32,992 bases of DNA from CAVZLD01 sp964522605 (GCA_964522605.1 CAZFWV010000040.1:1-32992); one strand, 5' to 3'; shown: positions 7,472 to 17,504, numbered from the stretch's first letter. The notes: a model not told the origin generated them from the sequence alone. Translations and numbers: made by a program.

Positions 7472-8789
7472 CGGGGGCCGCGCCTGTCCCTGGGTTACGA
7501 TCCAAGTGCAGTTTCAGGAAGTGCGTAGCGCAACTGATGCACGGATCGTAGTTTCGAATCATGAACTCACAGCGCTGTGTGGCTTCCGCATCCGTCAGAC
7601 TGACGACCTTGGGCACAAAGGCCCGCAGATCTTCCTCAATCTGGGGTTGATTCTGGGATGTGGGAGGCACAATCTTCGCCTCGGCAATCAGACCGTCCTC
7701 GCCAATTCGATAGCGATGATAGAGTAACCCGCGCGGAGCCTCCGTCGCATGACAGCCTTCGCCCGCTTTGGGCTTATAGGGAACGCGACTCACGTCGGGC
7801 GCCCGGTGATAATTCGAAACGATTTCGATCGCATCTTCGAAGGAGACGATCAGTTCGATCGCCCGGGCCACGATACTCTTGAAATTATTCCCGGACGGCC
7901 AATCGATGCCACATTTCTCCGCGTACCGTTTGGCGGTGGGAGTCAACTGATCGAAGCAGTTGTTGAGCCGGGCCAGGGGACCGACCAGGTAGGGCGTCCG
8001 ATCGGGCAGACGAACGCTATGCAGTGCGTTGCTCTGCTTCGCATGCACTTCCTCATAGTGTTGCTCAAATTCTTCGACGGGAATGTCCGGTCCTTTGGAC
8101 GAGAAGACCGTGCCATCATTCATCGGGAATTCTTTGGGGTGTTTGAGCGACACATTGTCGTAATCCATCTCGAGATCCGGGAAGTCGAACGAGCTGACCA
8201 GTTCCAGGATTTCGATCGAGGCCTGCAGGCCCCACTTCAAGTCGGGCAGGAGTTCTTTCAGTTCCTGGGGGCGCGGGGCGCGGTAGAAGCCTCCGACCGT
8301 GACGTTGATCGGATGAACGGCACGACCGCCGAGAACATCCAGAATGTCGTTCCCGATCTTCTTCAGCCGCAGGCCGCGTTCCACCGCCTCTCGGTGATCC
8401 GCCGCCATCGTGATCCCACTCTCGTAACCCAGAAAATCCGGCGCGTGCAGCAGATGGATGTGCAACCCATGGCTCTCGATCCACTCGGCGCAATAGAGCA
8501 ACCGACGGAGTGTCCGGATTTCGGGGGTGACGGAGATTCCCAGCGCCTTTTCCAGCGCATGGCAGGAACTCATCTGATAGGCCACAGGGCAGATCCCACA
8601 GATCCGCGCCGTGATGTCGGGAACTTCATGGATTTCGCGACCGCGGAGGAAGCTTTCGAAGAATCGCGGGGGCTCATAGATGTTCAGTTCGACATGCTCG
8701 ACGCGATCGCCATCCAGCTTGACATAGAGCGCTCCTTCGCCTTCAACACGCGAAAGAGCTTTGACCTCGAACTTTCGATTTGCCGGCAT
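7464..8789 (-). CDS. hydA: Group 3b-type [NiFe] hydrogenase large (alpha) subunit
   Basis: This 441-aa catalytic subunit belongs to a soluble NAD(P)-linked hydrogenase of the sulfhydrogenase type. The nickel motifs are LSRVEGEG at residues 12-19, ARICGICPVAYQ with C64 and C67, and DPCISCATH with C417 and C420. After H423 an 18-residue tail (FLKLHLDRN…) remains and should be processed by a protease, probably the one encoded at 12342-12839. It is the last structural gene of a beta-gamma-delta-alpha set, the same order as hydBGDA of Pyrococcus. A 147-bp gap with a stem-loop separates it from the small-subunit gene. The ribosome binding site is weak (GAGAG). It is clearly distinct from hoxH in motifs and length, so this is not a duplication of the hox genes. 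Exact cofactor preference (NADPH or NADH) cannot be read from this subunit. Confidence 0.93.
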   Translation of the reverse strand: MPANRKFEVKALSRVEGEGALYVKLDGDRVEHVELNIYEPPRFFESFLRGREIHEVPDITARICGICPVAYQMSSCHALEKALGISVTPEIRTLRRLLYCAEWIESHGLHIHLLHAPDFLGYESGITMAADHREAVERGLRLKKIGNDILDVLGGRAVHPINVTVGGFYRAPRPQELKELLPDLKWGLQASIEILELVSSFDFPDLEMDYDNVSLKHPKEFPMNDGTVFSSKGPDIPVEEFEQHYEEVHAKQSNALHSVRLPDRTPYLVGPLARLNNCFDQLTPTAKRYAEKCGIDWPSGNNFKSIVARAIELIVSFEDAIEIVSNYHRAPDVSRVPYKPKAGEGCHATEAPRGLLYHRYRIGEDGLIAEAKIVPPTSQNQPQIEEDLRAFVPKVVSLTDAEATQRCEFMIRNYDPCISCATHFLKLHLDRNPGTGAAPDA

Positions 8790-8811
8790 GGATCAGACTC
8801 TCTTATTCATG

Positions 8812-8899
8812 GTTGCACCGTCCGACTCGCCCAGGATCAAGCGATTTCCCGAAAGTCGTCGGACTCCCGTTCGTGGTCCCAGCTCGTTGACGGTGCAAC
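8812..8899 (-). other. Intercistronic stem-loop between small and large subunit genes
   Basis: GTTGCACCGTC (8812-8822) and GACGGTGCAAC (8889-8899) are perfect 11-bp reverse complements. An alternative inner pairing is TCCGAC (8821-8826) with GTCGGA (8858-8863). The structure fills most of the 147-bp gap within an otherwise overlapping operon. No T-run follows on the minus strand, so an mRNA-processing or stability element is more likely than a terminator. Confidence 0.45.
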
Positions 8900-8936
8900 G
8901 ATCGATAGGGTTAGCGGATGAGCTTGATTTCTGTTC

Positions 8937-9710
8937 TCAGTTCTCCAACGCCTCGGTCGCCTGACGAAACTCGGGCGCATACCCGTTGAAGTTCCGTCCC
9001 AAACGCAGGACGTGCCCACTGTCGACGCCCTGAGCCACGTAATTCTGCGTCAGACTGACGACATTCGCCCGTTCTTTCGGTCCGTAGCAGCCGAAACACT
9101 CGCGATTGTAGGCGGGGCAGATCGCCCCACAGCCGGCCTGAGTCACGGGTCCCATGCAGGCGACGCCGCGCGCGACCGCAACACAGACCGTGTTCCGTCG
9201 TTTGCACTCGACACAGACGCTGTAATTGGGAACCGTAGGTCGGCGACCGCGCAGCAAGGACGACACGAGGTCCACCAGTTGATACTTGTTGATCGGGCAA
9301 CCCCGCAGCTCAAAATCAACCGTGACATGGTCCGCGATCGGTGTACTGGTCGCCAGAGTCTTGACGTACTCCGGATGCGCGTAGACCTGCGTGATGTAAT
9401 CCTGCAGGTTCCCCCAGTTCTTCAGCGCCTGGATCCCTCCGGAGGTTGCACAGGCACCGATCGTTACGAGGAACTTGCACTGCCGACGCACGTCCTTGAT
9501 GCGTTCCGCGTCGTGGGGGGTTGTGATGGAGCCCTCGACGAGTCCCACGTCGTACGGCCCGGCAATTTCCCGCGTCCGAGCCTCCAGGAAGTAGGCAATC
9601 TCCACCGCCTCGGCCACAGCCAGCAGTTCATCTTCGCAATCCAACAGCGAAAGTTGGCAGCCGTCGCAGGAGGCAAACTTGAAGACGGCCAGTTTCGGTT
9701 TGTCGGCCAT
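8937..9710 (-). CDS. hydD: Group 3b-type hydrogenase small (delta) subunit
   Basis: This 257-aa small subunit carries several iron-sulfur clusters. Proximal cluster ligands are CDGCQ (C15, C18), GACATSGG (C87) and LRGCPIN (C138). The C-terminal third is Cys-rich (CVECKRRNTVC, GVACMGP, AGCGAICP, ECFGCYG), enough for two more clusters, as in F420/NADP-type small subunits. The open frame extends upstream to 9824, but the ATG at 9710 is chosen because it opens the conserved MADKPKLAVFKFASCDGC and overlaps the stop of the gamma gene (TGATG). It transfers electrons between the large subunit and the flavin/FeS subunits encoded just upstream. Confidence 0.92.
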   Translation of the reverse strand: MADKPKLAVFKFASCDGCQLSLLDCEDELLAVAEAVEIAYFLEARTREIAGPYDVGLVEGSITTPHDAERIKDVRRQCKFLVTIGACATSGGIQALKNWGNLQDYITQVYAHPEYVKTLATSTPIADHVTVDFELRGCPINKYQLVDLVSSLLRGRRPTVPNYSVCVECKRRNTVCVAVARGVACMGPVTQAGCGAICPAYNRECFGCYGPKERANVVSLTQNYVAQGVDSGHVLRLGRNFNGYAPEFRQATEALEN

Positions 9711-10563
9711 CAGAAATCCTCCAGGTGCAGATAGGGTTCCATCTGATTGTAGGTGTAGACCGGACCGTCCTTGCACACAAAGGTCGGCCCCAATTGACAG
9801 TGGCCGCAGAAGCCCAGGGCACACTGCATGTTGCGTTCCATGGAGATGAAGATCTTCTTCCGCGGCACCTTTCGGGCAAGCGCCTCAAAGATCACGAAGC
9901 GCATCATGATCTCGGGGCCGCAGGTCATGATCGCCGTTTGTTCCGGCTTCAATCGCAAACGATAGAACAGAACCGGAACGACGCCGATGTGACCGTGCCA
10001 GTCTTCTTCTCCGATATCCACCGTGACGTCGACTTCGATATTCGCGTCGCGCCACAAGGCGTACTCGTCGGCATACAACAGATCCTGAGGCGTCCGGGCT
10101 CCGTACAACAGAATCACGCGGCCGTAGTCGTCGCGGTGATTCATGATGTGGTAGATCACCGGGCGCAGCGGAGCCAGGCCGACACCGCCACAGGCGAGGA
10201 TCAGGTCGTGTTTCTGGCAGGCTTCCACCGGCCAGGAGGAACCGAACGGCCCCCGCACTCCGATCTGATCACCGGGCCGCTTCCGGGCGAGGGCCCGTGT
10301 GACGTTGCCCGCAACGCGGATCGTGTGCAGCAGCACCTCCGGATGCGCCGGATTCGAACTGATCGAAATCGCCGACTCACCGAAGCCCGGCAGGTAGAGC
10401 ATGTTGAACTGGCCCGGGCGAAAGCGGTACTTGCGGACCACCTGCGGATCATCGAAGGCGATCTCATAGGTGGCAATTCCGGGGACTTCCCGTTTGACAC
10501 TCTTGATGTGTGCCAGGTGGGACAGCCAAGGGCTCGTCGGAGCTGAATGAGTAGCCATCGCCG

Positions 10564-10567
<4 letters not shown>
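9710..10567 (-). CDS. hydG: Group 3b-type hydrogenase FAD/NAD(P)-binding (gamma) subunit
   Basis: This 285-aa ferredoxin-NADP-reductase-like subunit exchanges electrons with NAD(P)(H). The FAD-binding motif is RFRPGQFNMLYLPG at about residue 50, followed by ESAISISS. The nucleotide-binding motif is ACGGVGLAPLRP at about 125-136. Four cysteines near the C-terminus (MQCALGFCGHCQLG and the later FVCKDG) form the [2Fe-2S] site typical of the dihydroorotate dehydrogenase electron-transfer subunit/HydG family. The ATG at 10567 overlaps the beta stop (ATGA) and has GAGGAG seven bases upstream; the longer frame to 10624 is not supported. The symbol follows the Pyrococcus usage and is unrelated to the radical-SAM HydG of [FeFe] hydrogenases. 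Confidence 0.9.
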
Positions 10568-11724
<1,157 letters not shown>

Positions 11725-11729
11725 ATTAT

Positions 11730-11745
11730 TGACAACAACTTGTCA
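11730..11745. promoter_or_regulatory. Palindromic candidate operator upstream of the group 3b operon
   Basis: TGACA, spacer ACAACT, TGTCA is a perfect palindrome: TGACAA and TTGTCA around a 4-bp centre. It shares the core YGACA-N6-TGTCA with the site in front of hoxE. On the minus strand a -10-like TAATAT (11750-11745) overlaps its edge, which would suit repression. It lies in the 131-bp gap between the cNMP-domain gene and hydB. Confidence 0.45.
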
Positions 11746-11855
11746 TATTAGGATTGCGGACGTAACGGCGTGCATCCCGATCGCAATCGCAGGGCAGCAA
11801 CTGCCTCACCGGACGGACGCCACGATCATTCGGATCCATCACCCTTTTCGCTCGA

Positions 11856-12338
11856 TCATTCGTCACTTTCGGGCATCTGACTGCCATAGACGTCGACCAA
11901 CTGCAACCGGGTGGCGTTCAGGCGTTTTGCCAACGCGCCGGCCGCCCGCCGCATCAATTCATAGCCAAACCGGGTGTCATGCTCACAGAGCGTCAGTAAC
12001 TGACTGGCGCTGATCTCGACCGCCTTCGTGGGTGCCAGCGCACGGGCGGTGGCGGTCAACTGGGTCTGTTCGAGAACGGGTGACCAACCGAGCAATTCAC
12101 CCGATCCGACCGTCAGGATACGGCGACAGCCCACTCCTGGCGCACAGATTTCGATCGATACGTTTCCCTCGATCACCAAATACAGCTTCGTCGCCGGATC
12201 TCCCTCCCGAAAAATCACGGCACCCGCAGCAAAATCTACGGCGCGAGAGACCTCGGCAATCTGCGTAAGTAGCTTATCTTCAACCCCGTCGAGAAACTCG
12301 ATATCGCGCAGCTGCGCCAGCAAATCCGGTGTGGCCAT
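11856..12338 (-). CDS. Stand-alone cyclic-nucleotide-binding-domain protein, no DNA-binding domain
   Basis: This 160-aa protein holds one CRP-type beta-barrel (about residues 15-115: GAVIFREGDPATKLYLVIEG, then GSGELLGWSPVLEQTQLTATARAL). The long helix used for dimerisation in CRP/FNR proteins follows (about 120-150). It stops there, at LVDVYGSQMPESDE, with no helix-turn-helix, so it should not bind DNA by itself. The classical cAMP phosphate-binding Arg motif (RSA) is not evident: the corresponding region reads LTATAR, so the ligand is unknown. The ATG at 12338 lies 3 bp after the protease stop with a good GGAGGGG, so both are co-transcribed. From memory, similar proteins occur beside group 3b hydrogenase genes; this suggests an accessory or allosteric role rather than transcription control. 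Confidence 0.8.
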   Translation of the reverse strand: MATPDLLAQLRDIEFLDGVEDKLLTQIAEVSRAVDFAAGAVIFREGDPATKLYLVIEGNVSIEICAPGVGCRRILTVGSGELLGWSPVLEQTQLTATARALAPTKAVEISASQLLTLCEHDTRFGYELMRRAAGALAKRLNATRLQLVDVYGSQMPESDE

Positions 12339-12341
12339 GCG

Positions 12342-12839
12342 TTATTCCCCTCCGGCCGGATCAGGATGATGAGATGCCTCGATCTCTTCCAGGATTTGCC
12401 GAGCCAATTCCGGCACGGCTGCAGCAACTCGCTGGCTGAGATGCAATGAACCATGCAGACGTTCGAACTGCATGGTGAAAATCACGACCTTGGACGGCAA
12501 CTGACCGAGAGATTCCGCCAGGCGGAGCGTGCCTTGCAGGCCGAAACCGTGCAGGGAACGCGGTGGATCGGCACCGATCCGGGGATCCGGCCATTGCAGG
12601 CGGAGGATCGAACCCGGACGTTGTCCGCCGTCGGCGGCGTCAATCAGGAAGAGTCGATCGCAGCCGTGCGAATGCAGCAGCAATTCCAGGGGCTGCGAGA
12701 GACAGAGAACCGGAACGTGGGCCGGCAGGTGAGCCCGCAAGGTTTCGGCACAGCGCCAGGCAAGCTGGTCGTCGGCATGGGCACTGCCCACCGCCAGCAC
12801 TTTCACCGTCGCAGTCCCGACGACCGCTGCCGACATCAC
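12342..12839 (-). CDS. Divergent hydrogenase maturation protease, probably for the group 3b large subunit
   Basis: This 165-aa protein has the HycI/HybD endopeptidase layout but a changed first motif, VGSAHADDQLAW, instead of the usual GxGN…DDGxG. The three expected nickel-contact residues can still be assigned: D24, D67 (in LFLIDAADGG) and H97 (in SLHGFG). Because hoxW serves HoxH, this second protease most plausibly processes the tail of HydA, which ends 18 residues after DPCISCATH. The start is GTG at 12839 (nine bases after GGGAG) or the directly following ATG at 12836. It begins 76 bp downstream of the DHOD-like gene and is tightly followed by the cNMP-domain gene. Family membership is likely; substrate assignment is inference from context. 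Confidence 0.75.
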   Translation of the reverse strand: MMSAAVVGTATVKVLAVGSAHADDQLAWRCAETLRAHLPAHVPVLCLSQPLELLLHSHGCDRLFLIDAADGGQRPGSILRLQWPDPRIGADPPRSLHGFGLQGTLRLAESLGQLPSKVVIFTMQFERLHGSLHLSQRVAAAVPELARQILEEIEASHHPDPAGGE

Positions 12840-12915
12840 TGTTTTTCACTCCCTCGTCAGTCGTCCCACGGGACGCTCGACCGGATCCGACGAGCGCACC
12901 GTCCCCGCTTACCGA

Positions 12916-13929
12916 TTAAGTCGGCAACTCGGAGGTGTAGGACGCCAACGCTTTCATGTAATTGCCTCGCTCCAGCGCACTCGGATCCGGGCAATTCGCA
13001 CGACTCATACTGCCTTTCATCTGTTCGACGGAATCGTATTCCTTCTCTTCCATCCAAACTTGAATCTCGTCATGCATTTCGCGCAGCCGAGCCGGACCAT
13101 GAACCAGCAACACGGAGGTCATCATGGTGATGTCCGCACCGGCCAGCAGCAGCTTGATCACATCTTCCGCCGTGTGCACACCGCTCGTGGCCGCGAGCGA
13201 CGTCTGCGGCATGTGCTCGCGCAGAATCGCAATCCACCGCAAGGGGGCCCGCAATTCGGCGCGCTGACTGAGCACCAGGTTGGGCATCACCTGCAGCTCT
13301 TCCAGATCGATATCCGGTTCCATGTAGCGGTTGAACAGCACCAATCCGTTCGCGCCCGAATGGGTCAGCCGCGTGGCGAAATTCGCCAGACTGCTGAAGT
13401 TCGGCCCGATCTTAACCGCCAGGGGAATCGAGACTTCCTCGCGCACCGCCTCGACCAAATCCACGTATCGTTGCTCGACCGCTTCCCCCGACATCTCCGG
13501 CTCGGTCGGCACGAAGTAGATGTTCAGCTCCAGACCATCGGCGCCCGCCTGCTGGATCGCCTTCGCGTAACGAATCCAGCCGCCTTTCGACGAGCCATTC
13601 AAGCTGCCGAAGATCGGGATCTTCATCGACGCCTTCGCGTCCTGGATCAACTGCAGGTAGTCGTCGGAGCCGACGCGATAGTCTTCCAATTCCGGGAAGT
13701 AGGAAAGCGATTCCGCGAACGTGTCGGAATGATATTGATAGAGCTTGGCGACCTCCTGCTCTTCATGGTCGATCTGCTCCTCGAACAGCGATGGCAACAC
13801 GGCAGCCGCCGCCCCCGCTGCCTCAAGCTGCTGGAGCGACTCCAATTTTGAAGTCAGCGGGCCCGCCGAGGCAACCAACGGACTCGCCAATCGAATCCCC
13901 AAGTAGTTCGTGCTCAGGTCCACGCTCAT
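12916..13929 (-). CDS. Dihydroorotate-dehydrogenase-like flavoprotein coupled to nifJ
   Basis: This 337-aa TIM-barrel protein resembles class 1 dihydroorotate dehydrogenases: LASPLVASAGPLTSK at the N-terminus, GSLNGSSKGGW, LAVKIGPN with K173, and the late phosphate-binding region ATSGVHTAEDVIKLLLAGAD. Where true enzymes carry the NxSCPN substrate motif this one has LNIYFVPTEPEMSG (N136 onward), so it probably does not oxidise dihydroorotate in pyrimidine synthesis. Its ATG overlaps the nifJ stop by 4 bp (ATGA), implying translational coupling with pyruvate:ferredoxin oxidoreductase. From memory, DHOD-like genes sit beside nifJ in several phyla, but the reaction is not established. A flavin-dependent redox partner of PFOR or ferredoxin is a reasonable guess only. 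Confidence 0.85.
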   Translation of the reverse strand: MSVDLSTNYLGIRLASPLVASAGPLTSKLESLQQLEAAGAAAAVLPSLFEEQIDHEEQEVAKLYQYHSDTFAESLSYFPELEDYRVGSDDYLQLIQDAKASMKIPIFGSLNGSSKGGWIRYAKAIQQAGADGLELNIYFVPTEPEMSGEAVEQRYVDLVEAVREEVSIPLAVKIGPNFSSLANFATRLTHSGANGLVLFNRYMEPDIDLEELQVMPNLVLSQRAELRAPLRWIAILREHMPQTSLAATSGVHTAEDVIKLLLAGADITMMTSVLLVHGPARLREMHDEIQVWMEEKEYDSVEQMKGSMSRANCPDPSALERGNYMKALASYTSELPT

Positions 13930-16900
13930 GCGGATACGCCCTCCTCAACTTGCTGCTGCTCAATTTGCCGGACCACACCGGCCATCTGTTCGTAATAGTG
14001 CCACTGGTCGTCAATGTCTTTCTGCGCCAGCTCAAACAGTTCTTCCGCATGCTCCGGACTGGTCCGAGCGAGCATGGCGTAGCGCGCTTCCTTGGCGGCG
14101 ATCTCCTTGAACGGCACGGTGGGCTTGCGACTGTCCAGTTGGAAGGGACGTCCTTCGCCGTGAGCCATCCGGGGATCGTAGCGGTAGAGCGGCCAGAAGC
14201 CGGATTGCACGACATCCTTCTGATGACTCATTCCCGTGGTCATGTCGATCCCCTGCGCGATACAGTGACTGTACGCGAGAATCAACGACGGCCCCGGATA
14301 GGACTCCGCCTCCCGGAATGCCCGAATCGTCTGCGCCGGGTTTGCACCCATCGCCACCTGAGCGACATACACATTCCCGTAGGCGACCGCCAACATGCCG
14401 AGATCCTTGCGCCGACTCGGTTTGCCGGCCGAAGCGAATTTGGCCACCGCTGCGCGGGGCGTCGACTTGGAAGCCTGCCCCCCCGTGTTCGAGTAGACTC
14501 CGGTGTCGAGCACCAGAATGTTGACGTCTCGACCACACGTCAGCACGTGATCCAGGCCGCCGAAACCGATATCGTAGGCCCAGCCATCACCTCCCATGAT
14601 CCAGACATTGCGCTTCGTGAACACGTCGGCAATCTCCGCCAAGGTCTGCGCTTCGCGGCCGCCGATTCCCTTCAATTTCTCCCGCAATGCCGCAACCGCG
14701 TCGCGCTGATCACGCAATTCGCTTTCGTTCGTCTGCGGCGCGGTCAGGATTTGCGTCACCAGGTCGTCGCCAACCTGGCCCGCGAGACCCTGCAGCAGAA
14801 AGGCGGCATAGTCGCGTTTCTGATCGACGGCGAGACGCAGTCCGAGCCCGAATTCGGCATTGTCTTCGAAGAGCGAATTGCACCAGGTCGGACCGCGACC
14901 GGCGGAGTCCTTCGTGTAGGGCGTCGTCGGCAGGTTGCCGCCATAAATCGACGAGCAACCGGTCGCGTTCGCAATTAGCGTCCGGTCGCCAAACAATTGG
15001 CTCATCAGTTTCACATAGGGCGTCTCGCCACAGCCGGCACAAGCTCCCGAGAACTCGAACAGGGGCTCGAGCGTTTGCGAACCCTTGACCGTTTCGGACT
15101 TGACCAATGTCCGATCGACCTCCGGCAGCTGCAGGAAGAAATCGAAATTCGCCCGCTCCCGCTCCAAATGCTCCAACTGCGGACGCATGTTGATTGCTTT
15201 GTGCTTGACCACCTCCTTGCTGTGCGCCGGACAAATATCCACGCAGACCCCACACCCGGTGCAATCGTCCGGAGCAACCTGGATCGACATCAGATGACCG
15301 GGCCAATCCTTCCCCTTCCAGGGCCGCGAGACGAACCCATCCGGAGCACCGGCGAGCGCTTCCTCCGGGAACGGTTTCATCCGAATCGCCGCGTGCGGGC
15401 AGACTAAAGCACACAGGCCACACTGAATGCAGATGTCGGGATCCCAGATCGGGATCTCGAGAGCAATGCTGCGTTTCTCGATCCGCGCCGTCCCGGTGGG
15501 GAAGGTTCCATCCACCGGCAAGGCACTGACGGGCAGCAAATCGCCTTTGCCGTCGAGCAACATCGCCGTCACACGCTGCACGAAGTCGGATTCATTGGGC
15601 AGTTGGAACGAAATCCGATGCTGATCGCTGGTCGCCTGCGCCGGCACCTTGACTTCGACGAGTTCGTCCAGGGACGCGTCGACGGCCGCGAAGTTCTTCT
15701 GGAGTACCGATTCGCCTCGCTTCCCGTACGTCTTGCGAATCGTCGCCTTGATCTTCTCGATTGCCTCCTCGCGTGGCAGGACGCCGCTAAGCGCAAAGAA
15801 GCAGGTCTGCATGACCGTGTTGATCCGGCGGCCCATGCCGGTGGCTTCCGCCACCTTGTACCCATCGACGACAAAGAACCGCAGCTTCTTGTCGATGATC
15901 TGCTGCTGCGTCTCGCGCGGCAGATGATCCCAGACTTCATCCGCACTGTAAGGGCTGTTCAACAGGAACGTGCCCCCCGGTTCCGCCGTCTGGAGCATGT
16001 CGAGTCGTTCCAGAAACACGAACTGGTGACAGGCAATGAAGTTCGCTCGGTCGATCAAATAGGTTGAATTGATCGGCCGCGGGGAGAAACGGAGATGCGA
16101 GACCGTCACGGACCCCGCCTTCTTCGAGTCGTAAACAAAATACCCCTGAGCGTACATTGGGGTGCTTTCGCCGATGATCTTCACGGAGTTCTTACTGGCA
16201 CCGACCGTGCCGTCACTGCCGAGTCCGTAGAAGAGGGCGCGTGTGACATCATCGCCCTCCGTGGAGAACGTGGGATCCCACTTCAAGCTGGTGTGCGTCA
16301 CATCGTCGATGATCCCGACCGTGAAATGTCGCTTCGGCTGATCGGCCTCCAGTTCCTCCAGCACGCGGGCCGCCATCGCCGGGGTGAACTCTTTCGAAGA
16401 AAGTCCGTACCGTCCGCCCACCACCTTGGGAATCGGCTTTCCGTTCGTGTTTTCGACCAGCGCCGTCACGACGTCCTGATACAACGGGTCGCCGACCGCC
16501 CCAGGCTCCTTCGTGCGGTCGAGCACCGCGATGCTGCGGACGCTCTGCGGAATCGCCTTCAGCAGGTCGGCGCCGCTGAACGGACGGAACAGGCGGACTT
16601 TGATCAATCCGACCCGCTGCCCCTGACGGACCAACGCTTCCACCGCTTCCTCGGCAGCCCCGACTCCCGATCCCATCATGACGATCACGCGTTCCGCTTC
16701 CGGGGATCCGACGTAATCGAACAGGTGATACTGCCGACCCACCAGGCCCGCCAGCTGATCCATCGTCGCCTGCACGATCCCGGGTACGGCGTCGTAGAAC
16801 GGATTCGCCGCCTCGCGGGCCTGGAAGAACACGTCGGGATTTTGTGCGGTGCCGCGAAGCACGGGACGATCGGGATCCATGGCGCGTTCTCGATGCGCAC

Positions 16901-17504
16901 GAACCATCTCGAGGTCGATCATCGCGCGAATGTCATCGGCCGACACCTGCTCGATCTTGTTGACCTCGTGAGACGTCCGAAATCCATCGAAGAAGTGCAC
17001 GAACGGGACGCGCGTGCGGAGTGTGGCAGCGTGCGCCACAAGGGCCAGATCCTGGACTTCCTGCACGGAATTCGAAGCCAGCATCGCCCAGCCGGCCTGA
17101 CGAATCGACATCACGTCGCTGTGGTCCCCGAAAATCGACAGGGCATGCGTCGCCAGCGTTCGGGCAGAAATGTGAAACACGGTCGGCAGCAGTTCGCCGG
17201 CGATCTTGTACATCGTCGGGATCATCAACAGCAGACCCTGCGAGGCCGTAAACGTGGTGCTCAATGCACCCGCCTGCAGCGCTCCGTGAACCGCGGCCGC
17301 CGCTCCCCCCTCGCTCTGCATCTCGATCACATCCGGCACGGTGCCAAAGATATTCTCGCGACGGATCGTCGACCAGGTATCCGCCATCTCACCCATCGGT
17401 GAGGCCGGTGTAATCGGATAGATCGCAATCACTTCGTTCGTCTGATGAGCAATAAATGCAGCCGCTTCATTGCCCTCGAGTGTGACCAGTCGTCGCTCGC
17501 CCAC
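13926..17504 (-). CDS. nifJ: Pyruvate:ferredoxin (flavodoxin) oxidoreductase
   Basis: This 1192-aa single-chain enzyme converts pyruvate and CoA to acetyl-CoA and CO2 while reducing ferredoxin or flavodoxin. All domains of homodimeric PFOR are present in order. The N-terminal substrate/TPP domain has IYPITPASPMGEMADTW (about residues 28-45). The ferredoxin-like insert has CIQCGLCALVCP (about 692) and CTGCGVCVDICP (about 746). The fourth cluster begins with GACAGCGETPYVK (about 820), and the TPP-binding region has GGDGWAYDIGFGG (about 969) and DTGVYSNTGGQASKSTP. The start is GTG at 17504 with GAGGAG eight bases upstream. Length is normal and no frameshift is seen. It is the first gene of the minus-strand island, and its oxygen-sensitive chemistry together with two hydrogenases points to fermentative or microaerobic metabolism. 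Confidence 0.96.
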   Translation of the reverse strand: MGERRLVTLEGNEAAAFIAHQTNEVIAIYPITPASPMGEMADTWSTIRRENIFGTVPDVIEMQSEGGAAAAVHGALQAGALSTTFTASQGLLLMIPTMYKIAGELLPTVFHISARTLATHALSIFGDHSDVMSIRQAGWAMLASNSVQEVQDLALVAHAATLRTRVPFVHFFDGFRTSHEVNKIEQVSADDIRAMIDLEMVRAHRERAMDPDRPVLRGTAQNPDVFFQAREAANPFYDAVPGIVQATMDQLAGLVGRQYHLFDYVGSPEAERVIVMMGSGVGAAEEAVEALVRQGQRVGLIKVRLFRPFSGADLLKAIPQSVRSIAVLDRTKEPGAVGDPLYQDVVTALVENTNGKPIPKVVGGRYGLSSKEFTPAMAARVLEELEADQPKRHFTVGIIDDVTHTSLKWDPTFSTEGDDVTRALFYGLGSDGTVGASKNSVKIIGESTPMYAQGYFVYDSKKAGSVTVSHLRFSPRPINSTYLIDRANFIACHQFVFLERLDMLQTAEPGGTFLLNSPYSADEVWDHLPRETQQQIIDKKLRFFVVDGYKVAEATGMGRRINTVMQTCFFALSGVLPREEAIEKIKATIRKTYGKRGESVLQKNFAAVDASLDELVEVKVPAQATSDQHRISFQLPNESDFVQRVTAMLLDGKGDLLPVSALPVDGTFPTGTARIEKRSIALEIPIWDPDICIQCGLCALVCPHAAIRMKPFPEEALAGAPDGFVSRPWKGKDWPGHLMSIQVAPDDCTGCGVCVDICPAHSKEVVKHKAINMRPQLEHLERERANFDFFLQLPEVDRTLVKSETVKGSQTLEPLFEFSGACAGCGETPYVKLMSQLFGDRTLIANATGCSSIYGGNLPTTPYTKDSAGRGPTWCNSLFEDNAEFGLGLRLAVDQKRDYAAFLLQGLAGQVGDDLVTQILTAPQTNESELRDQRDAVAALREKLKGIGGREAQTLAEIADVFTKRNVWIMGGDGWAYDIGFGGLDHVLTCGRDVNILVLDTGVYSNTGGQASKSTPRAAVAKFASAGKPSRRKDLGMLAVAYGNVYVAQVAMGANPAQTIRAFREAESYPGPSLILAYSHCIAQGIDMTTGMSHQKDVVQSGFWPLYRYDPRMAHGEGRPFQLDSRKPTVPFKEIAAKEARYAMLARTSPEHAEELFELAQKDIDDQWHYYEQMAGVVRQIEQQQVEEGVSA

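Noticed and set aside
12860..12905. Terminator between the DHOD-like gene and the protease gene
   Set aside because: Only short stems (CGTCCC/GGGACG and GCTCG/CGAGC) with no T-run; could be chance at this GC content.
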